5,268 nt of DNA from positions 1 through 5,268 of the forward strand of contig NZ_JAHDTG010000160.1 of NCBI RefSeq assembly GCF_018531475.1, read 5' to 3'. Origin of the DNA: Pseudonocardia mahuensis. Lineage in GTDB: Bacteria; Actinomycetota; Actinomycetes; Mycobacteriales; Pseudonocardiaceae. The first letter of the stretch is position 1; every line of letters begins with the position of its first letter. Under the pieces are notes generated by a model. That model saw only the letters and a program-made list of their open reading frames with translations, was not told where the DNA came from and did no database searches. The position numbers and the translations under genes are program-made. Shown piece after piece: positions 1 through 5,259 of the stretch.

Positions 1-117
1 CCAGGGCCCGGACGCCCACCCGGCTCCCGCAACCGACAGCCCGCACCCTGCTACGAAGTCGGGAAAACCGTCAAACGCGACCGCACCATCACCGCCCGCC
101 AACAGCGAACAGGTTAA
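1..117 (+). CDS. 3' end of a probable IS transposase (partial)
   Basis: The frame beginning at base 1 is open for 38 codons and ends in TAA at 115-117; its 5' part lies outside the window. The visible tail is basic and rich in Gly, Pro and Arg. It starts GPGRPPGSRNR, an AT-hook-like GRP core, continues through YEVGKTVKRDRT, and ends with RQQRTG. From memory, tails of this kind close a family of actinobacterial DDE (IS701-like) transposases, but I cannot check this and no catalytic residues are visible. Third codon positions are mostly G or C, which suits a real frame, although adenine is more frequent than in the PH-domain genes downstream, as is common for mobile genes. The IS terminus, if present, should lie shortly after the stop, but no terminal repeat or target duplication can be recognised without the other end. 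It could instead be the end of an unrelated basic protein. Confidence 0.5.
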   Translation, partial: PGPGRPPGSRNRQPAPCYEVGKTVKRDRTITARQQRTG

Positions 118-201
118 AGATCAAGCTGAGAGCGGTCGCCCGTCAGGGCTGGTTGTCGCGACCGGCCCGCGCGACGGCTCCCGGTTCGGCAGAGTGGAAC
201 C

Positions 202-714
202 ATGCAGACCGCCCCACCGCCCACCGCGCTCCCGCTGCGTCCGCCTGCCCATCAGGTGCACCCGCGGGCCGTGCGCTGGTGGCAGCTTCGAGCCGCGCTC
301 GGCACGGTCCTGCTCGCCGGGCCGCAACTGGTGGTGCTGCTGGTATTCGGCGCGGACGCGCCGGGCTGGCTGCCGGTGACCACGCTGGTCACCGCGGCAC
401 TGGGCCTGGCCTACGCGCTCGTCGTCCCGCGGATCCTGTACCGGATCCACCGCTGGGAGGTCACCGACCAGGCCGTCTACACGCTCTCGGGCTGGCTCGT
501 GCGCGAGTGGCGGATCGCGCCGATCTCCCGGGTGCAGACCGTCGACACCGAGCACGGGCCGTTGCAACAACTGCTCAAGCTGGCCACCGTCACGGTGACG
601 ACGGCGTCCGCGCGCGGCCCGGTCAAGATCCGCGGGCTGGACGCGGACGACGCCGCCGAGCTGGCCCGCACCCTCACCGAGACCACCCAGGCCGTGCCCG
701 GGGACGCCACATGA
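202..714 (+). CDS. PH domain-containing membrane protein, YdbS-like
   Basis: This 170-residue protein has the bPH2 (DUF304) layout. After a proline-rich cytoplasmic N-terminus (about 1-25) there are two hydrophobic helices (about 31-50 and 56-76) forming a hairpin. A single bPH2 domain follows (about 80-160), beginning RIHRWEVTDQAVYTLSGWL and containing the family's typical segment PISRVQTVDTEHGPLQQLLKL. The length matches small YdbS-type proteins. ATG at 202 is chosen because the conserved HPRAVRWW stretch starts at residue 20 and no better in-frame start is visible; the upstream GTGGA at 194-198 is only a weak ribosome site. The stop overlaps the start of the next PH-domain gene (ATGA), so the two are almost certainly co-translated and may form one membrane complex. 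In Bacillus the ydbS-ydbT pair belongs to the SigW envelope-stress regulon and has been linked to resistance to antimicrobial peptides such as amylocyclicin. Carrying that role over to this protein is inference. I see no convincing promoter in 118-201. Confidence 0.88.
   Translation: MQTAPPPTALPLRPPAHQVHPRAVRWWQLRAALGTVLLAGPQLVVLLVFGADAPGWLPVTTLVTAALGLAYALVVPRILYRIHRWEVTDQAVYTLSGWLVREWRIAPISRVQTVDTEHGPLQQLLKLATVTVTTASARGPVKIRGLDADDAAELARTLTETTQAVPGDAT
700..704 (+). promoter_or_regulatory. Ribosome binding site for the second PH-domain gene
   Basis: GGGGA lies six bases before the ATG at 711, inside the last codons of the upstream gene. Together with the ATGA stop/start overlap it fixes the start of the second gene at 711. 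The same frame is open further upstream, to about 153, but that stretch lies over the first gene and has no homology-like content. Confidence 0.6.
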
Positions 715-2297
715 CCGACGTCGACGAGGCGGCGGCCCGGGTCGATCCGGCGTCCGATGCGCCCTGGCGCCGCCTCGACCCCCGGATGCTCGTCGTCGGG
801 CCGCTGGCCGGGCTGGTCCGGCTCGTCCCGGTCATCGCCGTGCTGCTGTTCGCCGGTCGCGGGGAGCCGGCGCGGATCTGGGTGGCCCTCGCCATCGCCG
901 GCCTGCTGATCCTGACCGGCACGGTGCGCTGGCGGACCACTCGGTACCGGATCACCGAGGACCGCGTCGAACTGCACAGCGGGTGGTTGCGCCGGCAGCG
1001 GCGCTCGGTGCCGCGAGACCGCATCCGCACCGTCGACCTGACCGCGAAACTGCTCCACCGCGTCTTCGGGCTGAGCGTGGTGCGGGTCAGTGCGGCGTCC
1101 GGATCGGGGCTGGAGCAGCGCGGGTTGAGCCTCGACGCGGTGAGCACGGCCGAGGCCGAGCGGCTGCGCCGGAAACTGCTCGAACGCCCCGCCCCCGCCG
1201 CCCCACGGACCGCGGACCCGGTACCCACCGTGTCCGAGCCGCCCGCCGAGCCGCCTGCGATGCTGCTGGCCCGGCTGCACTGGTCCTGGCTGCGGTTCGC
1301 ACCACTGACCTTCTCCGCCCTGGCCGGCATCGGCGCCGTCATGGCCGCGCTCCACAACCTCCTCGACGATCTGGGCGTCGACCCGCGTGACGTGCCCGCC
1401 GTGGACGACGCCACCGACCGGCTGGTCAGCGCGCCGGTGTGGGTCGGGGTCGGTGTCGTCGGCGCGCTGCTGCTGGTGGTCGCGGTCATCGGGTCCGTGG
1501 TGTTGTTCGCCGAGCGCTGGTGGGACTACCGGTTGACCCGGGAGCCGGACGGGACCCTGCGGGTGCTCCGCGGCCTGCTCACGCGGCGCTCGCTGTCGGT
1601 GTCCGAGGAGCGGCTGCGCGGCGCCGCGATCAGCGAGCCGCTGCTGCTGCGGGCGGGCCGGGGGGCGCAGTGTCACGCGCTGTCCACCGGGCTCGGCCGG
1701 GACACCCAGGGTGGCGCGCTGCAGCCGCCCGCGCCCCGCGCCGAGGCCCACCGGGTGGCGTCCGCGGCGCTGCGCGAGCACCCGCTGATGATCACCCGGG
1801 CACCGCTGCTCCGCCATCCGCGCGCCGCGCTGCTCCGGCGGCTGTCGCGGGCGGTCGTCCCGGCGGCGGTGCTGGTGGCCGGTGCCTGGCTGCTGGGCGC
1901 GCTCGGCGCCGTCCCGAGCTGGCTGGGGCCCGCGTCGCTGGTGCTGCTGCCGCTGGCCGTGCTGCTCGGTCTGGACCGGTACCGCAACCTCGGGCACACG
2001 CTGACCGGCCGCTATCTCGTGACCCGGCTCGGGAGCGTGCGCCGGCGGACCGTGGCGCTGCAGCGCAGCGGGGTGATCGGGTGGACGTTGCGGCAGAGCG
2101 TGTTCCAGCGCCGGTCCGGGCTGGTCACCGTGGAGGCGGTGACCGCGGCCGGGGAGGGTGGCTACCACGTGCTCGACGTGGACGCGGCGGACGGCGTCGC
2201 GCTCGCCGACGCGGCCACCCCGGGGCTGCTCACCCCGTTCCGGGCCGGGCCGACCGCTGCCCGGAGCCACCGACCCTCCCGGGCACCGGACGCATGA
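711..2297 (+). CDS. Three-domain PH (bPH2) membrane protein, YdbT-like
   Basis: This 528-residue polytopic protein is built from three repeats of a hydrophobic helix pair followed by a bPH2 (DUF304) domain. The helices lie at about 29-48 and 55-71, 195-215 and 243-266, and 379-400 and 404-421. The bPH2 domains lie at about 73-157 (RYRITEDRVELHSGWLRRQ), 270-356 (WWDYRLTREPDGTLRVLRGLL) and 422-505 (GHTLTGRYLVTRLGSVRRRT). A Pro/Ala-rich linker at about 159-183 separates repeats one and two, and the last ~20 residues are a basic, probably disordered tail. The length and 2TM-PH triplication match YdbT-type proteins, the usual partner of a small YdbS-type protein, here encoded immediately upstream with a 4-base overlap. 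PH domains of this class are thought to act at the inner face of the membrane, but their ligand is not established. Involvement in envelope stress or antimicrobial-peptide tolerance is inferred from Bacillus YdbST. The middle domain keeps the YdbT-like ISEPLLLRAGRGA segment, so no domain looks degenerate. Confidence 0.87.
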   Translation: MTDVDEAAARVDPASDAPWRRLDPRMLVVGPLAGLVRLVPVIAVLLFAGRGEPARIWVALAIAGLLILTGTVRWRTTRYRITEDRVELHSGWLRRQRRSVPRDRIRTVDLTAKLLHRVFGLSVVRVSAASGSGLEQRGLSLDAVSTAEAERLRRKLLERPAPAAPRTADPVPTVSEPPAEPPAMLLARLHWSWLRFAPLTFSALAGIGAVMAALHNLLDDLGVDPRDVPAVDDATDRLVSAPVWVGVGVVGALLLVVAVIGSVVLFAERWWDYRLTREPDGTLRVLRGLLTRRSLSVSEERLRGAAISEPLLLRAGRGAQCHALSTGLGRDTQGGALQPPAPRAEAHRVASAALREHPLMITRAPLLRHPRAALLRRLSRAVVPAAVLVAGAWLLGALGAVPSWLGPASLVLLPLAVLLGLDRYRNLGHTLTGRYLVTRLGSVRRRTVALQRSGVIGWTLRQSVFQRRSGLVTVEAVTAAGEGGYHVLDVDAADGVALADAATPGLLTPFRAGPTAARSHRPSRAPDA

Positions 2298-2311
2298 TCA
2301 CCGTCTGGGCG

Positions 2312-2345
2312 GGGAATGCGGGCACGCCTGCCGCTTTCGCTTCCC
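2312..2345 (+). terminator. Possible weak terminator after the PH-domain pair
   Basis: Fifteen bases after the stop of the second PH gene there is an inner stem of six pairs with one bulged G (2318-2324 with 2329-2334, loop CGCC). It is followed by the T-rich stretch TTTCGCTT. An outer GGGAA (2312-2316) can also pair with TTCCC (2341-2345). The T-tract is interrupted by C and G, so efficiency is doubtful. No equally good structure with a T-tract is seen on the minus strand for the convergent ATPase gene. The remainder of the 143-base intergenic gap holds only a CCCGGATGC direct repeat and no gene. Confidence 0.3.
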
Positions 2346-2440
2346 GGCCGACGATCATGCAGCCCGGCACGCATCGTCGCCCGGATGCTCCGCACGGCGA
2401 GCGGCGCGGCGCCGGCGATCTCTCCGACTCCCCGGATGCG

Positions 2441-3973
2441 TCAGCGCCTCCTGCGGGTACCGAACATCCCCCGGGTGATCTCCCGGCCCAGCGAGCTGGC
2501 CGCAGACCGCAGGAACGAGCGCACCACCGGCGAGTCGAACGCCTTCTCGAGGAACCCGGGCTCCTCGCGTTCGGCGCGCGGCTCCGGCTGCGGGGCGGGC
2601 GGCGGTGGCACGTCGGCCGGCGCCTCCGCGATCCTGGCGGTGAGCTTCTCGTAGGCGGACTCGCGGTCGATCGTCTCGCCGTACTTGGCGTACAGCGGCG
2701 ACGACTTCGCTTCGGCGGTCACCGCGTCGGTCCCGATCGCCGCCATCAGCGACCGCGGCGCGCGCATCCGGGCCCCCGCGACGGGCGTCGGCGCGCCCCG
2801 CTCGGACAGCACCGTGATGATCGCCTCACCGGTTCCCAGCGACGTCAGGGCCTCGTCGAGCTCGTAGTTCTTCGTCGTCGGGTAGGTCTTGACGGTCTTG
2901 GCCAGCGCCGCCTGGTCCTCCGGGGTGAACGCACGCAACGCATGCTGGATCCGGGCGCCGAGCTGGGAGAGCACCGCGTTGGGCACGTCGGTGGGCAGCT
3001 GGGTGCAGAAGAACACCCCGACGCCCTTGGACCGGATGAGCTTCACGGTCTGCTCGATGCGCTCCAGGAACGCCTTGGAGGCGTCGTTGAACAGCAGGTG
3101 CGCCTCGTCGAAGAAGAACACCAGCTTCGGCTTGTCGAGGTCGCCGGCCTCGGGCAGCTCCTCGAACAGCTCGGCCAGCAGCCACATCAGGAACGTGGAG
3201 AACAGCCGCGGGTCGGCCTGCTGGTCGGCCAGCTCCAGCAGCGTGACGACCCCCCTGCCGTCGACCTGCCGCAGCAGGTCGGCAGGGGAGAACTCGGGCT
3301 CGCCGAAGAACTCCTCGCCGCCCCGGGCCTCGAGGTTGACCAGTGCACGCAGGATGACCCCGGCCGTGGCCGGGGACACCCCACCGAGGCCCTTGAGGTC
3401 GGCCTTGCCCTCGTCGGAGGTCAGGTGCGCGATGACGGCGCGCAGGTCCTTGATGTCGAGCAGCGGCAGGCCGCGCTGGTCGGCCCAGTGGAAGATCAGG
3501 CCGAGGGTGGACTCCTGGGTGTCGTTGAGGTCGAGCACCTTGGACAGCAGGATCGGCCCGAACTGGGTGATCGTCGCCCGGATCGGCACCGCGGAGCTGC
3601 CGCCGCCCAGCGACAGGAACTCGGCGGGGAACGCGGTGGGTGCCCAGTCGTCGCCGGTGTCCGCCGCCCGTGACTCGATCTTGGAATTGGGCTCCCCCGC
3701 CCGCGCCAGCCCGGACAGGTCGCCCTTGACGTCGGCCAGCAGCACCGGGACACCGGCCGCCGACAGCTGCTCGGCGAGGCCCTGCAGGGTCTTGGTCTTG
3801 CCGGTGCCGGTGGCGCCGGCGACGAGGCCGTGCCGGTTGAGGGTGGCGAACGGGATGCGGACCCGGGCCGTCGGATCCACGGCGCCGTCCACCACGACGG
3901 TGCCCAGCTCGAGTGCGGCGCCCTCGGTGGCGTACCCGGCGGCGATCTCCTGCGTAGCAGTGATGTCCCCCAC
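2441..3973 (-). CDS. HerA/FtsK-type P-loop ATPase, DUF853 (YjgR) family
   Basis: This 510-residue protein is a predicted ATPase of the HerA-like helicase group. The Walker A motif is GATGTGKT at 53-60, preceded by NRHGLVA. A conserved LLADVKGDLSGLA follows at 78-90. The Walker B strand LVFFFDEAH is at 284-292 with D289 and E290. A sensor-like FFCTQLPTDVPN is at 321-332, and LGARIQHALRAFTP at 338-351 carries Arg residues that could serve as the arginine finger. A Pro-rich linker (about 453-472) leads to a basic C-terminal tail ending GMFGTRRRR, as in E. coli YjgR, whose length (about 500) is similar. The Walker A motif sits close to the N-terminus, so the N-terminal HAS-barrel of classical archaeal HerA is largely missing, and no NurA nuclease gene is nearby. 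A hexameric DNA-translocating role is inferred from the superfamily; the real substrate is unknown. The start is GTG at 3973-3971, with no Shine-Dalgarno sequence and a -10 box immediately upstream. The gene is divergent from orn. Confidence 0.9.
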   Translation of the reverse strand: MGDITATQEIAAGYATEGAALELGTVVVDGAVDPTARVRIPFATLNRHGLVAGATGTGKTKTLQGLAEQLSAAGVPVLLADVKGDLSGLARAGEPNSKIESRAADTGDDWAPTAFPAEFLSLGGGSSAVPIRATITQFGPILLSKVLDLNDTQESTLGLIFHWADQRGLPLLDIKDLRAVIAHLTSDEGKADLKGLGGVSPATAGVILRALVNLEARGGEEFFGEPEFSPADLLRQVDGRGVVTLLELADQQADPRLFSTFLMWLLAELFEELPEAGDLDKPKLVFFFDEAHLLFNDASKAFLERIEQTVKLIRSKGVGVFFCTQLPTDVPNAVLSQLGARIQHALRAFTPEDQAALAKTVKTYPTTKNYELDEALTSLGTGEAIITVLSERGAPTPVAGARMRAPRSLMAAIGTDAVTAEAKSSPLYAKYGETIDRESAYEKLTARIAEAPADVPPPPAPQPEPRAEREEPGFLEKAFDSPVVRSFLRSAASSLGREITRGMFGTRRRR

Positions 3974-3986
3974 GGCGGGGAGCCTA
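3974..3986 (-). promoter_or_regulatory. -10 box of the ATPase gene, probably leaderless
   Basis: On the minus strand TAGGCT occupies 3986-3981. Counting seven bases on from its final T puts transcription start at about 3974, one base before the GTG codon at 3973. No purine-rich ribosome site lies between. No clear -35 box is seen; GTCGAC at 4006-4001 is too close for normal spacing. This arrangement is typical of leaderless actinobacterial genes. Confidence 0.5.
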
Positions 3987-4029
3987 AGGCACGTCCGGTG
4001 GTCGACGCCCGCCAGTGGAAATACAGCCC

Positions 4030-4041
4030 TAGGCTGGGTGA
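4030..4041 (+). promoter_or_regulatory. -10 box of orn, probably leaderless
   Basis: TAGGCT at 4030-4035 fits the actinobacterial TANNNT -10 consensus. With its last T at -7, position +1 falls exactly on the G of the GTG start codon at 4042. No Shine-Dalgarno sequence fits between. The -35 region (about 4006-4012, CCGC-rich) is not recognisable. The box matches the one on the opposite strand for the divergent ATPase gene, including flanking bases (CCTTAGGCT against CCCTAGGCT). Confidence 0.55.
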
Positions 4042-4647
4042 GTGAACGACCGTCTGGTGTGGATCGACTGCGAGATGACCGGGCTGGACCTGAACCGGGA
4101 CGCCCTCATCGAGATCGCCGTGCTGGTGACCGACGGCGAGCTGAACGTGCTCGGCGAGGGCGTCGACGTGGTCATCCACGCCGACGAGTCGGCGCTGGCC
4201 GGGATGCCCGACGTGGTCCGCGACATGCACGAGCGCTCCGGGCTGACCGAAGAGGTACGGGCGTCCACGATGCGGCTCGCGGAAGCCGAGCAGCTCGCCC
4301 TGGCCTACATCCGCGAGCACGTGCCCGAGCCGGGGACCGCGCCGCTGGCCGGCAACTCGATCGCCACCGACCGCGGCTTCCTGGCTCGCGACATGCCCGA
4401 GCTCGACGCGTACCTGCACTATCGGATGATCGATGTGAGTTCGCTCAAGGAACTGGCCCGGCGCTGGTTCCCGCGGGTCTTCTACGCCAAGCCGGAGAAG
4501 GGCCTCGCCCACCGCGCGCTGACCGACATCAAGGAGTCCATCCGCGAGCTGGCGTACTACCGCAAGACCCTGTTCGTCACCCCGCCCGGACCGAGCTCGG
4601 AGGAGGCTCAGGCGGCGGCCGCATCCCTGGCTCCACCTGCGGATTAG
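4042..4647 (+). CDS. orn: Oligoribonuclease (3'-5' exoribonuclease, DEDDh)
   Basis: Orn hydrolyses short RNAs of two to five nucleotides, mainly dinucleotides, to mononucleotides in the cytoplasm. It finishes mRNA decay and clears pGpG from c-di-GMP turnover. The 201-residue sequence carries the whole DEDDh active site. D9 and E11 lie in [12 protein letters not shown]110 in [11 protein letters not shown], and H157 and D162 in [13 protein letters not shown]. The conserved [16 protein letters not shown] at 127-142 is also present, and these landmarks align closely with E. coli Orn. A C-terminal Ala/Pro-rich extension of about 20 residues, from PPGPSSEE onward, goes beyond the catalytic core, as is common in actinobacterial homologues. 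The start is GTG at 4042, giving [12 protein letters not shown], the expected N-terminus; a nearby GTG at 4038 is out of frame. Transcription is probably leaderless from the TAGGCT box at 4030. The gene is divergent from the DUF853 ATPase and upstream of two tRNA genes in the same direction. Confidence 0.97.
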   Translation: MNDRLVWIDCEMTGLDLNRDALIEIAVLVTDGELNVLGEGVDVVIHADESALAGMPDVVRDMHERSGLTEEVRASTMRLAEAEQLALAYIREHVPEPGTAPLAGNSIATDRGFLARDMPELDAYLHYRMIDVSSLKELARRWFPRVFYAKPEKGLAHRALTDIKESIRELAYYRKTLFVTPPGPSSEEAQAAAASLAPPAD

Positions 4648-4665
4648 CGCGCACACGGAACCCGT

Positions 4666-4695
4666 TTCGAGGGGCGCCGCACGGGGCGCTACGAT
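4666..4695 (+). promoter_or_regulatory. Probable promoter of the tRNA-His/tRNA-Lys unit
   Basis: TACGAT at 4690-4695 is a good TANNNT -10 box. TTCGAG at 4666-4671 lies 18 bases upstream as a possible -35. Transcription would begin near 4702, about 30 bases before the mature tRNA-His 5' end. The spacer carries a direct repeat of GGGGCGC (4671-4677 and 4683-4689). The box lies just after the orn stop, so the tRNAs need not rely on the orn promoter. Confidence 0.55.
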
Positions 4696-4704
4696 CGTTC
4701 CCGT

Positions 4705-4722
4705 CACCGACTCCGGTCGGTG
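4705..4722 (+). other. UNCG-tetraloop hairpin in the tRNA-His leader
   Basis: CACCGAC (4705-4711) pairs perfectly with GTCGGTG (4716-4722) around a TCCG loop. In RNA this is a UNCG tetraloop closed by C-G, an unusually stable fold. It lies between the predicted transcription start and the tRNA, so it would form in the 5' leader removed by RNase P. It has no T-tract and is unlikely to terminate transcription. Confidence 0.5.
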
Positions 4723-4732
4723 GTGCGTGATG

Positions 4733-4805
4733 GTGGGTGTAGCTCAGCTGGTAGAGCACCTGGTTGTGGTCCAGGAAGTCGCGGGTTCGAGTCCCGTCAC
4801 TCACC
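4733..4805 (+). tRNA. tRNA-His (anticodon GTG)
   Basis: A full cloverleaf can be drawn. The acceptor GTGGGTG pairs with CACTCAC with one G-U pair. The D-stem is GCTC/GAGC and the anticodon stem CCTGG/CCAGG. The loop TTGTGGT places GTG at 4766-4768. The T-stem is GCGGG/CCCGT with the T-loop TTCGAGT. A G at 4732 supplies G-1 opposite the C73 discriminator at 4805, the identity pair for histidyl-tRNA synthetase. The 3' CCA is not encoded and must be added. It lies 85 bases after orn and is probably co-transcribed with the tRNA-Lys downstream. Confidence 0.97.
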
Positions 4806-4810
4806 CGGCC

Positions 4811-4825
4811 GCGGTGCCCCACCGC
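4811..4825 (+). other. Short hairpin just after tRNA-His
   Basis: GCGGTG (4811-4816) and CACCGC (4820-4825) form a six-pair stem with a CCC loop, beginning five bases after the tRNA-His discriminator. There is no following T-tract. It may help define the trailer for 3' processing, but that role is inference. Confidence 0.35.
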
Positions 4826-4830
4826 GAGGG

Positions 4831-4862
4831 GCCTGAGGAACGCGTGATAGCGTTCCGCAGGC
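4831..4862 (+). other. Stable hairpin between the two tRNA genes
   Basis: GCCTG and GGAACGC (4831-4835 and 4837-4843) pair with GCGTTCC and CAGGC (4850-4856 and 4858-4862). This gives twelve pairs, one A/G mismatch and a GTGATA loop. No T-run follows (the next bases are GCCGAGCGG), so it is not a classical terminator. It more likely structures the spacer of a two-tRNA precursor or gives partial termination. The rest of the 92-base spacer shows no gene, and no good -10 box stands at a suitable distance from tRNA-Lys. Confidence 0.5.
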
Positions 4863-4897
4863 GCCGAGCGGTAGGGCGCAGCGACTGAGTATGGCAA

Positions 4898-4970
4898 GCG
4901 CCGCTAGCTCAATTGGCAGAGCAGCTGGCTCTTAACCAGCGGGTTCGGGGTTCGAGTCCCTGGCGGCGCA
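4898..4970 (+). tRNA. tRNA-Lys (anticodon CTT)
   Basis: All arms pair. The acceptor GCGCCGC pairs perfectly with GCGGCGC, and the discriminator is A at 4970. The D-stem is GCTC/GAGC and the anticodon stem GCTGG/CCAGC. The loop CTCTTAA places CTT at 4931-4933, reading AAG, the dominant lysine codon at this GC content. The variable loop has five bases, and the T-stem CGGGG/CCCTG carries the loop TTCGAGT. CCA is not encoded. The terminator begins ten bases downstream, so this is the last gene of the tRNA unit. Confidence 0.97.
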
Positions 4971-4979
4971 CAGTTTGTC

Positions 4980-5017
4980 CTGATCCCCCCAATCGCCTCG
5001 GCGACTGGGGGGATCAG
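4980..5017 (+). terminator. Strong rho-independent terminator of the tRNA unit
   Basis: CTGATCCCCCCA (4980-4991) pairs with TGGGGGGATCAG (5006-5017). After one A/C mismatch, four inner pairs (TCGC with GCGA) close on a CTCG loop. The T-containing tail TCGTTTCC follows. It stands directly after tRNA-Lys, where a terminator is expected. There is no T-tract on the opposite strand, so it acts rightward. Confidence 0.85.
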
Positions 5018-5208
5018 TCGTTTCCGTAGCCCGATCGCGCATGCCGCGTCCCGCCTGCGACAGCGGGCGCTGGTGGGGGGTGGACGGGGTTCTACGCCGC
5101 AGGGGCAATCGTGGTGATCGCACTCAACCCGGGGACCGACGAGTGGCGTCCACCAGAGTGGTGTGCGACCGGCCCGGTGACGGGCGAGGCGTCGTGTAGG
5201 GCGGCCAC
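5018..5208. other. Intergenic stretch without a recognisable gene
   Basis: No frame on either strand here looks coding; an open minus-strand frame at 4932-5123 runs antisense into tRNA-Lys and is spurious. Small symmetric elements are present. CCCGC/GCGGG lies at 5050-5067. CACTC/GAGTG lies at 5121-5145. Two GAGTGG copies (5141-5146 and 5156-5161) flank a complementary CCAC. The stretch probably spans the junction between the tRNA locus and an insertion sequence, but the exact boundary cannot be read from one end. Confidence 0.4.
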
Positions 5209-5259
5209 CGCGTGATCTTCTAGAGGCCTCTCACAGCACTCACAGAAGGCGATCACGCG
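5209..5259. repeat. Inverted repeat with inner palindrome before a start codon
   Basis: CGCGTGATC (5209-5217) is perfectly repeated in inverse as GATCACGCG (5251-5259), ending directly against an ATG. Between the arms lie a perfect 10-base palindrome AGAGGCCTCT (5222-5231), two direct copies of CTCACAG (5230-5236 and 5239-5245), and a Shine-Dalgarno-like AGAAGG (5244-5249). From memory, CGCGTGATC resembles a sequence near the end of mycobacterial IS1081; this is unverified. It may be an IS terminus, a transposase operator, or a leader hairpin hiding the ribosome site. Confidence 0.5.

Noticed and set aside
155..175. GTCGCGAC palindrome and GTCGCG/CGCGAC stem upstream of the first PH gene
   Set aside because: Short GC palindromes are common at this composition, and there is no -10 box or second copy to mark it as an operator.
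477..2270. Long open minus-strand frame (597 codons) opposite the PH-domain genes
   Set aside because: Its translation is Arg/Pro/Gln/His-rich low-complexity sequence, as expected antisense to GC-rich coding DNA. The plus-strand genes have clear domains.
2292..2360. Inverted repeat GCATGATC / GATCATGC after the PH operon
   Set aside because: The arms are only eight bases with a loop of over 50 bases and no conserved context; this is likely chance.
2889..4730. Long open plus-strand frame (613 codons) across the ATPase gene and orn
   Set aside because: It is Ser/Arg-rich without motifs, antisense to the Walker motifs and out of frame with orn. It is a composition artefact.
4577..4897. Minus-strand frame over tRNA-His whose product contains SDGTRTRDFLDHN
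   Set aside because: This peptide is the antisense translation of a tRNA gene, a well-known spurious annotation.
4898..4970. tRNA-Lys as an integration (attB) site for a genomic island
   Set aside because: The tRNA is complete and followed directly by its terminator. No duplicated tRNA 3' end and no integrase gene are visible in the window.
4932..5123. Minus-strand frame over tRNA-Lys ending AARDSNPEPAG
   Set aside because: The ending is again a tRNA antisense artefact, and the remainder is low-complexity and crosses the terminator.
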